Shown in pieces: positions 17,974 through 26,879 of a DNA stretch of 64,000 nt. The stretch is from Aminobacter aganoensis. Its GTDB lineage: Bacteria; Pseudomonadota; Alphaproteobacteria; Rhizobiales; Rhizobiaceae. Below the pieces are notes generated by a model. The model did no database searches. It saw only the letters and a program-made list of their open reading frames with translations, and was not told the DNA's origin. The stretch's first letter is position 1. Each line of letters begins with the position of its first letter. The position numbers were made by a program, and so were the translations under genes. The stretch covers positions 82,802 to 146,801 of the forward strand of contig NZ_JACHOU010000012.1 in the NCBI RefSeq assembly GCF_014206975.1, read 5' to 3'.

Positions 17974-19479
17974 ATGACGGAAATCACCCGTAAGGATTTT
18001 CTCCGGTTGGGCGTTGCGGGAGCCGCGGCCGCATTGGTCAGTTCGCGGGCCAACGCACAGGCGGCGGTTGCCGCCACAGCCAAGGGCGCGCAGCGCGCGA
18101 CCTTGATCCGCGGCGCGGACATCCTGTCGATGGACGAGAAGCTCGGCGAAGTGAAGGGCGCCGACGTCCTCGTCGTCAACGGCAAGATCGCCGAGATCGG
18201 CAAGGGGCTGGCGGCAGGCGATGCCGAGGTGATCGAAGCCGCCGGCATGATCCTGATGCCGGGCATGAATGACGGGCACCGACATCTCTGGCTCGGCCTG
18301 CATGCCGGCAGGCTGGTAAAGACCGATGCCAAGAAATACTCCCGCTACCAGCCCTGGAAGATGCGCACCATGGTGTGCATGACGCCCGAAGATTTTCACC
18401 TCTCGGGATATGTCGGCGGCCTCCAGGCCATCGATTCCGGCGTTACCAATCTGCTCGATTACGCGCATGCCCATCACACCCAGGAAAAGGCGATCGCCGG
18501 GGCCCAGGGCTTCCTCGATTCCGGCGTCGGCGGCGTGTTCTGCTACCAGGCCTCGCACAACACGACCTACGGGCCGGGTGACACGCTGCCGGAGGCAGAG
18601 GCGACCGCGCAGCGCCAGGGCGCGCCGCAGGAATCGAATTATGTCACCGCAGGGCTGCTGCGCCAGATGTTTGCCACCGGCGCCGACGCGCCGGCACAAT
18701 TCGGCATCACCATCAGCGAGGGCACGGGCCGCCGTAAGATGGAGGACATGAAGACCGAGTTCGAGCGCGCGCGCACCTTCGATCCGTTCATCGTCGGCTG
18801 CCATATCCACAAGCCGAACCCGATGCCTCCGGCCGGCGTGTTCCGCACTGTCGCCGACCTTCATGCAGCCGGACTGCTCGGTCCGGATTTCCACGTCGCG
18901 CATGGCGTCGAGATGACGGACGAGGAACTGGTCATGCTCCGTGATACCGGCGGCATGATGTGCGCGACGACCATGGGCGAGTTCCCCTACGTCACCGCGT
19001 CGATCCACGGCAAGGCGCGCCAGATGGGCGTCCCCGCCGGCATCGGTCTCGATATCGGCACCGGCCTGACGCAGGACTATTTCGAGCATGTCCGGGCCGG
19101 CTTCTGGAGCCTCTATCGGTCGGACGAGTATGCCAAGCTCGCCAATGACTACGAGTCCGCCGACGTGCTGGATTTCGCCACGCGGTGGGGTGCCAAGGCG
19201 CTGCGCATGGGCGACGCCAGCGGCAGCATCACCGTGGGCAAGTTCGCCGATCTCGTGCTGCTGAGGACCGACCGGATGGGCTTCGCCAGCGCCGGCACGT
19301 TGGCCGACCGCGTGGTGAACTTCGCGAGCCTGCCCGATATCGACAGCGTCTGGGTGCGCGGCACTGCCAGAAAGCGCAACGGACAAATGATCGGTATCGA
19401 CTGGGCGAGCCTGAAGAAGAAGGTGACCGAAGCCCAGCAGCGCATCGACAAGCAGGCCGACACCATCACCCTCACCTGA
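17974..19479 (+). CDS. Exported amidohydrolase with Tat-like signal
   Basis: This 501-aa protein opens with a twin-arginine-like leader (ITRKDFLRLGVAGAAAALVSSRANAQA), with RK in place of RR. The mature part is again an amidohydrolase: MPGMNDGHRHLWLG supplies the HxH metal ligands, VGCHIHK a later His, and GSITVGKFADLVLL the C-terminal signature. It is probably periplasmic, so it may act on the same heterocyclic or amide substrate before uptake. It lies 68 bp after the cytoplasmic amidohydrolase and is followed by a large hairpin, then the transporter genes. Confidence 0.8.
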   Translation: MTEITRKDFLRLGVAGAAAALVSSRANAQAAVAATAKGAQRATLIRGADILSMDEKLGEVKGADVLVVNGKIAEIGKGLAAGDAEVIEAAGMILMPGMNDGHRHLWLGLHAGRLVKTDAKKYSRYQPWKMRTMVCMTPEDFHLSGYVGGLQAIDSGVTNLLDYAHAHHTQEKAIAGAQGFLDSGVGGVFCYQASHNTTYGPGDTLPEAEATAQRQGAPQESNYVTAGLLRQMFATGADAPAQFGITISEGTGRRKMEDMKTEFERARTFDPFIVGCHIHKPNPMPPAGVFRTVADLHAAGLLGPDFHVAHGVEMTDEELVMLRDTGGMMCATTMGEFPYVTASIHGKARQMGVPAGIGLDIGTGLTQDYFEHVRAGFWSLYRSDEYAKLANDYESADVLDFATRWGAKALRMGDASGSITVGKFADLVLLRTDRMGFASAGTLADRVVNFASLPDIDSVWVRGTARKRNGQMIGIDWASLKKKVTEAQQRIDKQADTITLT

Positions 19480-19485
19480 TCGGGA

Positions 19486-19527
19486 CCACTCGACCATCCA
19501 CCGCAAGTGCGGTGGATGGTCGAGTGG
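19486..19527 (+). terminator. 19-bp perfect hairpin between amidohydrolase and transporter genes
   Basis: A 19-bp perfect stem (arms 19486-19504 and 19509-19527, loop AAGT) lies 7 bp after the amidohydrolase stop and 119 bp before the binding-protein start. No T-run follows, so it could be a Rho-dependent stop, an mRNA-stabilising structure, or a Rho-independent terminator of unusual form. Confidence 0.65.
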
Positions 19528-19646
19528 CGATCGGCCTAGAGCCCGCGCAGGAACGGTGGATGAAGTGGACGATTACCGAAAACAGCCTTTCAGCAAGATT
19601 TGAATGAGATACAAAATCTCACAAACAGATAAAATGGGAGGATAGG

Positions 19647-20705
19647 ATGAAGAATATCTCAAGACGCAGCTTCGTCGGCATGGCGGCTGCAGCAACAACC
19701 CTTGCCCTGCCGATGCCCTGGGTCAGCGCTCAGGGCGCGTTCGACGCGCCGGCAAAGCTCAAGGTCGGCATAGTTCCCTACATCTCGTCGGGACCCTTCA
19801 TGGTCGCCCAGGCAAAGGGCTACTTCAAGAAGCTCAATCTCGAAGTCGAATCCGAGATCTTCCAGGACGGAGGATTGGCCATTCCCTCGCTTGTCGGCGG
19901 CGCGCTCGACGTCATCGTTTCGACCTGCAACGCCGGCCTGTTCAACACGATCGCCAAGGGCGCCCAGTTCCGCCTGTTCACCGACCGCGGCCGCGAGAGC
20001 GTGGGCATGGGCTCCCAGGCCATGATGGTGAACAAGGAGCTCTACGAGCAGGGATTCACCGACGTGTCCGGCTACAAGCTGATGAAGGGCAAGAAGATCG
20101 GCATCAGCGTGCGCGGCTCGATTTCGCAGTTGCTCCACACCAAGGCGCTGCAGCGCGCCGGGCTGACGCCCGAGGACTGCGAGTGGCAATGGGGCGTCGA
20201 TACCAAGTCGGCGCCGACGCTCTTGGCGGCAAACCAGATCGGCCTGGCCAACATCCCGATCCCGCTCAGCCATGCGGTGGAGGCCAAGGGCGCCGGCAAG
20301 ATCGCGACCTGGAGCGACGACATCATGCCCGATGTCCAACTGGCGGGCTGGGCGGCGAAGGAGACTTTCCTGACCGAACAGCGCTCCGTCGCGGTGCGTT
20401 ATGCCATGGTGCATCTCCAGTCGGTGCGCGACTTCGTCGACGCTGCGACCAATGGCAATCCTGAAATCGTGAAGATCATCGCCGAGGCCACCCGCCTGCC
20501 GGCGGAAGTGATCGAGACCGCGCGACCGCGCTGGACCGGCTATGCGCTCGACGGCCTGCCGAACGAGGCATCGGTCATGGAGCAGGCCAAGTTCTGGACC
20601 GATGCGGGGATGGTGACGCGCATGCTCGATGCGAGCGAGATCATCAACACCGACATCGTGAAGGAGGCCGCGCAGCGCCTGAGCGACGCCAACCCGTTCA
20701 TCTAG
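19647..20705 (+). CDS. SsuA/THI5-like ABC transporter binding protein, Tat-exported
   Basis: This 352-aa protein has a Tat leader (NISRRSFVGMAAAATTLALPMPWVSAQ, twin RR). Its mature domain is NMT1/THI5-like (KVGIVPYISSGPFMVAQAKGYFKKLNLEVE). That class binds sulfonates, nitrate, pyrimidine precursors or similar aromatic nitrogen compounds. It forms an operon with the ATPase and permease that follow. Context with two amidohydrolases suggests a heterocyclic nitrogen ligand. Confidence 0.86.
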   Translation: MKNISRRSFVGMAAAATTLALPMPWVSAQGAFDAPAKLKVGIVPYISSGPFMVAQAKGYFKKLNLEVESEIFQDGGLAIPSLVGGALDVIVSTCNAGLFNTIAKGAQFRLFTDRGRESVGMGSQAMMVNKELYEQGFTDVSGYKLMKGKKIGISVRGSISQLLHTKALQRAGLTPEDCEWQWGVDTKSAPTLLAANQIGLANIPIPLSHAVEAKGAGKIATWSDDIMPDVQLAGWAAKETFLTEQRSVAVRYAMVHLQSVRDFVDAATNGNPEIVKIIAEATRLPAEVIETARPRWTGYALDGLPNEASVMEQAKFWTDAGMVTRMLDASEIINTDIVKEAAQRLSDANPFI

Positions 20706-20784
20706 GCTCGTCGCCGAAACGTTTCGCTCTGCCGTGGCCGGTCATCCGGCCCGGCATTGCTTCCATGCAAAAGGCAATACCCGC

Positions 20785-21585
20785 ATGCAGTTGTACGAAG
20801 TCCTGGCCGATCAGATCAGCCATCAATGGACAAGCAAGAATCGACCTCCGACGCTCGCCATCGACAATGTGAGCTGCGCGTTTCCGGCGGGAAAAGTCAC
20901 CGCCATCGTCGGTCCCAGTGGTTGCGGCAAGTCGACCTTGCTGCTCATCCTGCGCGGCCTGATCGAGTCCACGCAAGGGGCGATCCGCTTTCGCTACACC
21001 AACGGCAGCGGCGCCATTGTGGACGGCGCGCCGGCCAGGATGGCCACCGTCTGGCAGTCCTTCAACCTGCTGCCCTGGCGCACAGTTCTCGACAATGTCG
21101 CCTTCGGCCTGGAGCTGGCGAGCGTTTCGAAGGAAGAGCGCTACGCCAAGGCGCATGAGGCGATCAAGGCCGTTGAACTGGGTGGTTTCGAGGGACACTT
21201 CCCCAGCCAGCTTTCCGGCGGCATGCGCCAGCGCGTCGGCCTGGCGCGCGGACTGGTGATGTCTCCCGACATCCTGTTGCTCGACGAGCCCTTTGGCGCG
21301 CTGGACGCCCAGACACGCGTCTACATGCAGGAGCAGCTTGCCGGACTCGTCGAAACGGCTGGCAAGACCGTCATCCTGGTCACCCATTCGATCGAGGAGG
21401 CGGTGTTCCTTTCGGACCATGTGATCGTCATGACGGCGCGGCCGGGCAGGGTGGCCGCCACGCGCGACATCCCGCTGCCGCGACCGCGCGCCATCGAGGT
21501 GCAGAACGATCCACGCTTCAGCGCGCTGTTCACGGAGATCTACGACGTGCTGCGCGACGAAGTCGTCAAGTCAATGATGGGGTAG
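20785..21585 (+). CDS. SsuB-like ABC transporter ATPase
   Basis: This 266-aa ATPase has Walker A GPSGCGKST, signature LSGGMRQRV, Walker B ILLLDEPFGALD and VTHSIEEAVFLSDHVIVM, the last being typical of the nitrate/sulfonate/taurine family. I preferred ATG 20785 (MQLYEVLADQ) over an upstream in-frame start at 20734, whose extra residues show no similarity. It sits between the binding protein and permease genes. Confidence 0.88.
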   Translation: MQLYEVLADQISHQWTSKNRPPTLAIDNVSCAFPAGKVTAIVGPSGCGKSTLLLILRGLIESTQGAIRFRYTNGSGAIVDGAPARMATVWQSFNLLPWRTVLDNVAFGLELASVSKEERYAKAHEAIKAVELGGFEGHFPSQLSGGMRQRVGLARGLVMSPDILLLDEPFGALDAQTRVYMQEQLAGLVETAGKTVILVTHSIEEAVFLSDHVIVMTARPGRVAATRDIPLPRPRAIEVQNDPRFSALFTEIYDVLRDEVVKSMMG

Positions 21586-21589
21586 GCCA

Positions 21590-22408
21590 ATGTCGACGAA
21601 CGAAACCACCGCGCAACCCGTCGGCGGAATAGCACCGGCGATGATCAGGCGCACGCCCAAGCGCGACTATGTGCCTTTCTACGGACCAATCGCCATGATC
21701 GTCTTCCTGGTCGTCTGGGAGGTCGGGCTCAGGATCGCCGAGATTCCCGAACTCTACCTGCCGCGCCCGACGGTGATCGCGCAGAACCTCTATTTGCTCT
21801 TCACCGAGGGCGGCATCCTCCAGGACCTCGGCGTCACCCTGTACCGGATCTTCGGCGGCTTCTTCCTGGCGGCGTTCGTCGGCATCGTGCTCGGCATCCT
21901 GATGGGCACGTCACGCAAGCTCTACGCCATCTGCGACATCTTCATCGCCGTGTTGTATCCGATCCCGAAGATCTCGCTGGTCCCGCTGCTGATCATCTGG
22001 TTCGGGTCGGGCGACCTGTTCCAGATCGTACTGGCGGCACTCGGCTGCTTCTTCCCGGTGGTCATCAACACCATCCTGGGTGTCCGCCAATGCGATCAGG
22101 GGCTCATCCTCGCGGCCCGCGACCTTGGCGCCAGCGAGCGTCAGATCAAATGGAAGGTGGTCTTCCCGGCGGCGGTTCCGAGCATCTTCAGCGGTCTCAA
22201 GCTCGCGCTCGGCATCGCCATCATCATGGTCGTAGCCGCCGAGATGCTGACCGCCAAATATGGCCTCGGCGCCCGGCTGCAACTGTCCGGCCAGATCCTC
22301 GAAACCGGGCAGGTGTTCGCCATCCTCTTGCTGCTCGCCGTCCTCGGCGGCCTGCTGACCAAGGGGCAGGAGCGCATCGACCGGATGATTGGTCGCTGGC
22401 GGACATAG
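21590..22408 (+). CDS. SsuC-like ABC transporter permease
   Basis: This 272-aa inner-membrane permease has six predicted hydrophobic segments (from about residue 30) and the EAA loop ILAARDLGASERQIKWKVVFPAAVPSIFSGL characteristic of SsuC/TauC. It follows the ATPase by 4 bp and completes the three-gene importer. The gene order binding protein-ATPase-permease is standard for this family. Confidence 0.88.
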   Translation: MSTNETTAQPVGGIAPAMIRRTPKRDYVPFYGPIAMIVFLVVWEVGLRIAEIPELYLPRPTVIAQNLYLLFTEGGILQDLGVTLYRIFGGFFLAAFVGIVLGILMGTSRKLYAICDIFIAVLYPIPKISLVPLLIIWFGSGDLFQIVLAALGCFFPVVINTILGVRQCDQGLILAARDLGASERQIKWKVVFPAAVPSIFSGLKLALGIAIIMVVAAEMLTAKYGLGARLQLSGQILETGQVFAILLLLAVLGGLLTKGQERIDRMIGRWRT

Positions 22409-22474
22409 GAGAGCGGTCGCTTTAGGAGAGAAGTTCGGTTCCGCGCCATTTGAGCGCGTCCTGACCGGGAGAAG

Positions 22475-23731
22475 TCAGGCAATAACGACAGCCGCCTCAA
22501 GCACGGCGTGCAAAAGCACGTCGCAGCCGGCGGCTGCCCACTGCGGATCGATCTCCTCTGCCTCGTGATGCGACAAGCCATCGACGCAGGGGCAGAAGAT
22601 CATCGCAGTCGGCGCCACGCGGTTGATCCAGCAGGCGTCGTGCCCGGCACCCGAGACGATGTCACGATGGCTGTAGCCGAGCCCCTCGGCCGCGTTGCGC
22701 ACCATCCCTACGCAAGCGCTGTCGAAGGCGACAGGGTCGAAGTGGCCGACCTGCTCGACCTCGTGCGCAATGTCGAGCGCCTCCGCGATCAGGGCGATGC
22801 CGTCGCGAATGCGCTGGTCCATTGCATCGAGCACGTCCTTTTCCGGCGAGCGGATGTCGATTGTCAAAACCGTACGACCGGGAACGGTGCTGCGCGAATT
22901 GGGATGAACGTCGATATGGCCGACATTGCCCACCGCATCGGGCTGGTAGTCCATCGCCACGTCCTGGACCAACTCGATCACCCGGGCCATGCCGAGGGCG
23001 GCATTGCGGCGCTTGTGCATCGGCGTGCCGCCCGAATGCGCTTCTTTGCCGGTCAGCGTCACCTGCAGCCACTTCAGGCCCTGGCCGTGGGTGACCACGC
23101 CGATGTCGATGCCTTCGTCCTCAAGGATCGGCCCCTGCTCGATGTGCAGTTCGAAATACGCCTTCATCTTGCGAGCGCCGGCCTTCTCCTTGCCCTTCCA
23201 GCCAATGCGCTCGAGTTCGTCGCCGAAGCGCTTGCCCTTGGCATCCTCGCGGGCATAGGCCCAGTCCTTGTCGACAGTCCCGGCGAAGACGCCCGAAGCG
23301 ACCATGGCAGGGGCAAAGCGGCAGCCTTCCTCGTTCGTCCAGTTGGTAACGACGATGGGGTGCCTGGTCTGGATCCCCAAATCATTCATCGTGCGCACGA
23401 CCTCCAGGCCGCCGAGCACTCCCAGCACACCGTCGAACTTGCCACCAGTCGGCTGGGTATCAAGGTGACTGCCGATGTAGACGGGCAGCACGTCGGGGTC
23501 GGTGCCCTCGCGGCGGGCAAACATCGAGCCCATATCGTCGACACCCATATCGAGGCCGGCCTTGTCGCACCATGTCTTGAACAGGCCGCGGCCCGCGGCA
23601 TCTTCGTCGGTCAGCGCCTGCCTGTTGTTGCCGCCGGCAATGCCGGGTCCGACCTTGGCCATTTCGATCAGAGAATACCAGAGCCTGTCCTGGTCGATCC
23701 TGGCGTTCGTGCGGATCACCGGCTTTTCCAA
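22475..23731 (-). CDS. N-carbamoyl-L-amino-acid hydrolase / allantoate amidohydrolase-type M20 enzyme
   Basis: This 418-aa dizinc hydrolase has YIGSHLDTQPTGGKFDG (the His and Asp ligands) and NEEGCRF (the catalytic and metal Glu pair). Later segments are LHIEQGPILE, AHSGGTPM and SGAGHDAC, with SHHEAE near the end. This set defines the N-carbamoyl-amino-acid or ureidoglycolate/allantoate group. I placed the start at TTG 23731, eight bases after a GAGGAG Shine-Dalgarno; a longer ATG frame starts at 23806 but has no similarity. It lies directly after an ATC-hydrolase-family gene. That pair recalls the ATC to L-cysteine pathway (AtcB/AtcC), although the substrate could also be a hydantoin or pyrimidine carbamoyl intermediate. 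Confidence 0.86.
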   Translation of the reverse strand: MEKPVIRTNARIDQDRLWYSLIEMAKVGPGIAGGNNRQALTDEDAAGRGLFKTWCDKAGLDMGVDDMGSMFARREGTDPDVLPVYIGSHLDTQPTGGKFDGVLGVLGGLEVVRTMNDLGIQTRHPIVVTNWTNEEGCRFAPAMVASGVFAGTVDKDWAYAREDAKGKRFGDELERIGWKGKEKAGARKMKAYFELHIEQGPILEDEGIDIGVVTHGQGLKWLQVTLTGKEAHSGGTPMHKRRNAALGMARVIELVQDVAMDYQPDAVGNVGHIDVHPNSRSTVPGRTVLTIDIRSPEKDVLDAMDQRIRDGIALIAEALDIAHEVEQVGHFDPVAFDSACVGMVRNAAEGLGYSHRDIVSGAGHDACWINRVAPTAMIFCPCVDGLSHHEAEEIDPQWAAAGCDVLLHAVLEAAVVIA

Positions 23732-23823
23732 CTTTCCAACTCCTCGTTTGTCACGCGCAACAGCCTTGCCGTGGCGGGCGCGCCGCATCGACCCTTCGAA
23801 ACTCAAGCTAGAGAAAGGGCGGC

Positions 23824-24381
23824 CTAGCTGCGCTTAGCCGCATCGTCGCTGCCGTTCATCCGATAGCGGAAGTCACAGCTGCCACCGCCTTCCATGATGG
23901 TGCGGGTGCGCGTCATCGAAATGCGTGGATCGTAGCCCTGGCAGAAGGTGCCGTCGCGCTGGCACGACAAAAGCGTGCCGATCTCGCCCAGGCCCATCGA
24001 GTGATACATCTCGGCATAGCGGCAGCGGGTGACATTGTAGTCGAACTGGTCGGTCGTTTCTGTCAGCACTTCGAAATGCAGCGCATCGTCCTGGCGCCAT
24101 TTCGGCTGCAGCGCTGCGAACGACTTGAGATCGACCGGCCCTTTCTCGGCTGCGGCAAACTTCTTGCCGGCTTCGATCGCCGCATTGGTGATTGCCGTGC
24201 GCAGCGTTTCGCGCGCCGCCTCGCGACCGAAGCGCGCCACCATCTCCTCATAGATCGGCTTGATGATCTCTGCCTCGATGCAGCGGCGGGCCAGGATGCC
24301 CAGGCCATCGATGGCTGCCTGCACGTTCGACTGGGGATCGAGCGGATCCCGTTCGGGCGTTGTGGATTGCTTGTCGGTCAT
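23824..24381 (-). CDS. L-2-amino-thiazoline-4-carboxylic acid (ATC) hydrolase-family protein
   Basis: This 185-aa protein matches the ATC_hydrolase family as I recall it. The conserved RCRYAEMYHSMGLGEIGTLL and SCQRDGTFCQGYDPRISMTRTRTIMEGGGSCDFRYR blocks sit in the C-terminal half and carry several cysteines. The family name comes from Pseudomonas AtcB, which opens the thiazoline ring to N-carbamoyl-L-cysteine. Start ATG 24381 has an AGAGG Shine-Dalgarno five bases upstream. It is followed by the M20 carbamoyl-amino-acid hydrolase, so the two may act in sequence. Confidence 0.8.
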   Translation of the reverse strand: MTDKQSTTPERDPLDPQSNVQAAIDGLGILARRCIEAEIIKPIYEEMVARFGREAARETLRTAITNAAIEAGKKFAAAEKGPVDLKSFAALQPKWRQDDALHFEVLTETTDQFDYNVTRCRYAEMYHSMGLGEIGTLLSCQRDGTFCQGYDPRISMTRTRTIMEGGGSCDFRYRMNGSDDAAKRS

Positions 24382-24480
24382 GCGAGCCTCTTCGCTTGCG
24401 CCCATATGAGCGTCTCAGAACGAGCCTAGAGATAGCGCCAGCCTACGACCATCACAGATCCTTCAACTGCTGAGCTCATT

Positions 24481-25392
24481 TCACAGTTGTGTCTGGCCTC
24501 GGTCGCGCTCGGTCCGCATCCAGGCGACGAAGCGGCGGGAGACCTGCGGCAGCTCCCGGTCAGTCCGGGTGCAGAGATAATAGTTCCGGCCGTCGTCCAG
24601 AGAGCGCTCGGAAAGCACCACCAGCCTGCCGTTCGCGATGTCGTCTTCGATGAGCGGCAGGCGGCACAGGGCAGCACCTAGGCCAGCAACGGCAGCGGCG
24701 CGGGCCAGCATCCCGTCCTCGAACAGCGGGCCGGACAGATGGCGGTCACCCGCCCGCATGCCGGCAGCGCGAAACCAGTTCAGCCAATGGTCGCGGCTTT
24801 CGTCATGGACCAACGGCAATACGGCTAGCGCTTCCTCGTCCGGCAATCGCTTGCGGTCCTGCAGCAGAGCAGGGCTCGCTACCGGCACCACGGCGCCACT
24901 GAGAAAGAGCTCGCTTTTGTAGCCCAGCCAGGCGCCTGCGCCGAAACGCACCGAGATGTCGGCAGCATCGCTCGAATAGTTGCGGTTCTGGGCATAGGTC
25001 ACGCGGACGTCGACATCGCGGTTCTGGCGGCTGAAGCCGGGAAGACGGGGGATCAGCCAGCTTACGGCAAACAGCGGAATGGCGCTGATCGAGATCTCGT
25101 GTGCACTGGCCCTGAAGCGCAGTTGGCTGGTGGCCGTGCGCAACAGGAAGAAAGCCGGCAGGATCGATTCCAGATACTCCCGGCCGTCGGCCGTCAGCGC
25201 CAGCCCGCGTCCGTGTCGTTCGGTCAGTTTGGTGCCGACGAATTCTTCCAACTGCGCCAGGCGATGGCTGACGGCCGAAGCTGTCAAGCCAAGTTCGTCG
25301 GCCGCCGCCGTCACGCTGCCCCGGCGGGCAAAGGCTTCGAACGCCTTGGCGGCGTTCAGCGGCAACAGATCCGATTCATGAGCCAGCTTCAT
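24481..25392 (-). CDS. LysR-type regulator (GcvA-like)
   Basis: This 303-aa regulator has an N-terminal winged helix-turn-helix (LNAAKAFEAFARRGSVTAAADELGLTASAVSHRLAQLEEFVG) and a GcvA-type effector domain (FAVSWLIPRLPGF). It lies upstream of, and in the same direction as, the ATC-hydrolase gene (100 bp gap), so it may be cotranscribed with it or control it. The effector is unknown. Confidence 0.87.
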   Translation of the reverse strand: MKLAHESDLLPLNAAKAFEAFARRGSVTAAADELGLTASAVSHRLAQLEEFVGTKLTERHGRGLALTADGREYLESILPAFFLLRTATSQLRFRASAHEISISAIPLFAVSWLIPRLPGFSRQNRDVDVRVTYAQNRNYSSDAADISVRFGAGAWLGYKSELFLSGAVVPVASPALLQDRKRLPDEEALAVLPLVHDESRDHWLNWFRAAGMRAGDRHLSGPLFEDGMLARAAAVAGLGAALCRLPLIEDDIANGRLVVLSERSLDDGRNYYLCTRTDRELPQVSRRFVAWMRTERDRGQTQL

Positions 25393-25505
25393 CGATTTCC
25401 GCCACGAGGCACATCGTCGCCAATTTCTGACATACGAAAGAGCAGTGCAACTCGTCTCTGGATCGAAATCCGGCTTTCAGAAGGTCTGATAGGGGAGACA
25501 GGCTC

Positions 25506-25534
25506 CCACTTGCCGAAGCAACATCGGCAAGTGG
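25506..25534 (-). terminator. Hairpin downstream of ftsZ2
   Basis: Perfect 11-bp inverted repeat CCACTTGCCGA (25506-25516) and TCGGCAAGTGG (25524-25534) with a 7-nt loop. It lies about 150 bp after the ftsZ2 stop and before the LysR start. A second, weaker repeat (CAGGCT...AGCCTG) lies nearer ftsZ2. There is no clear T-tract. Nothing else was recognised in the roughly 290-bp gap. Confidence 0.45.
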
Positions 25535-25686
25535 ACGCACCCACGCCGAAGATACGATGAGTCGAACTGCCGACTGCGCGGGCACTGTCGTCGCGCAGGC
25601 TTTGCGAGCAGGCTCCCCAAGGGGGCAAGCCTGACGCGACCTCCCGCTCGCACCCAGCCAAGCCAAAAGCCGCGGGCGCGACCCGC

Positions 25687-26721
25687 TTAGTGGAGCGGCT
25701 GCATCGATCCTGGTGCAGGCTGTCCGCGCATGTTGACGACCGGCTCGCCCTGGTTGGCGGCGGCCTCGAGGCCGGTGGCGACGACCGACACCTTGAACTG
25801 CCCTTCGAGCGAATTGTCGAAGATGGCGCCGACGATGATGTCGGCTTCGTCGCCGACTTCCTCGCGGATGCGGGTCGCGGCCTCGTCGACCTCGAACAGC
25901 GTCATGTCCATGCCGCCCGAAATCGAGATCAGCACGCCGCGCGCGCCCTTGATCGAATTCTCGTCGATCAGCGGGTTGGCGATCGAGGCTTCCGCCGCCT
26001 TGCTGGCACGGTTCTCGCCGGTGCCGACGCCGGTACCCATCATCGCCCGGCCCATGTCGCGCATCACCGTCTTCACGTCGGCGAAGTCGAGATTGATCAG
26101 GCCTTCCTTGACGATGAGGTTAGTTATGCAGCTGACGCCGGAATAGAGCACCTTGTCGGCCATGCCGAAGGCATCCTCGAAGGTCGTCTTTTCGGTCGCG
26201 ATGCGGAACAGGTTCTGGTTCGGAATGACGATGACGGTGTCGGCGGCCTGGCGCAAAAGCTCGATGCCGCGGTCGGCCATCTGCATGCGGCGCTTGCCCT
26301 CGAAGGTGAAGGGCTTGGTGACGATCGCCACCGTCAGGATGCCGGCATCGCGCGCGGCTTTGGCGATCACAGGAGCCGCACCCGTTCCCGTGCCGCCGCC
26401 CATTCCGGCGGTGACGAAGCACATATGCGTGCCGGAAAGCTGATCCATGATCTCGTCGATCGATTCCTCGGCCGCAGCCTGCCCGACCTCGGGCAAGGAT
26501 CCGGCGCCGAGCCCTTCGGTCACCAGAGCTCCAAGCTGGACTAACCGCGGCGCCTTCGACATCGTGAGCGCCTGGGCATCGGTGTTGGCAACGATGAACT
26601 CGGTGCCCTCGAGGCCCTCGGCGATCATGTTGTTGACGGCATTGCCGCCGCCGCCACCGACTCCGATGACAGTCAGCTTCGGCCTCATCTCTGAGATTTC
26701 AGATTTCTTGGAAGTGCTCAT
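25687..26721 (-). CDS. ftsZ2: FtsZ paralogue lacking the C-terminal tail (FtsZ2-type)
   Basis: This 344-aa tubulin-like GTPase has the N-terminal core [14 protein letters not shown], the GTP-binding signature GMGGGTGTG at residues 106-114 and the T7 catalytic loop [11 protein letters not shown] near 207-217, including the conserved Asp. The sequence stops soon after the core ([15 protein letters not shown]). The usual linker and C-terminal peptide that bind FtsA, ZipA or MinC-like partners are therefore missing. Rhizobia are known to carry a full-length FtsZ in the dcw cluster and a short FtsZ2. No dcw genes are near, in keeping with an FtsZ2. Confidence 0.9.
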   Translation of the reverse strand: MSTSKKSEISEMRPKLTVIGVGGGGGNAVNNMIAEGLEGTEFIVANTDAQALTMSKAPRLVQLGALVTEGLGAGSLPEVGQAAAEESIDEIMDQLSGTHMCFVTAGMGGGTGTGAAPVIAKAARDAGILTVAIVTKPFTFEGKRRMQMADRGIELLRQAADTVIVIPNQNLFRIATEKTTFEDAFGMADKVLYSGVSCITNLIVKEGLINLDFADVKTVMRDMGRAMMGTGVGTGENRASKAAEASIANPLIDENSIKGARGVLISISGGMDMTLFEVDEAATRIREEVGDEADIIVGAIFDNSLEGQFKVSVVATGLEAAANQGEPVVNMRGQPAPGSMQPLH

Positions 26722-26879
26722 GATGCCGTTTCCTGCGCAGCGCCCCTGCCCGAATCGGACAGCCTTAGGGAATCAGATAGATTCATAGGCTGCAAGGATA
26801 GCTTGTGGATTGCGGCTTTTAGCCGACCGAAGCAGAGCAAGTCCGCACGGCGGCAATGTGCCGCCGCGCGGACCCGGCA

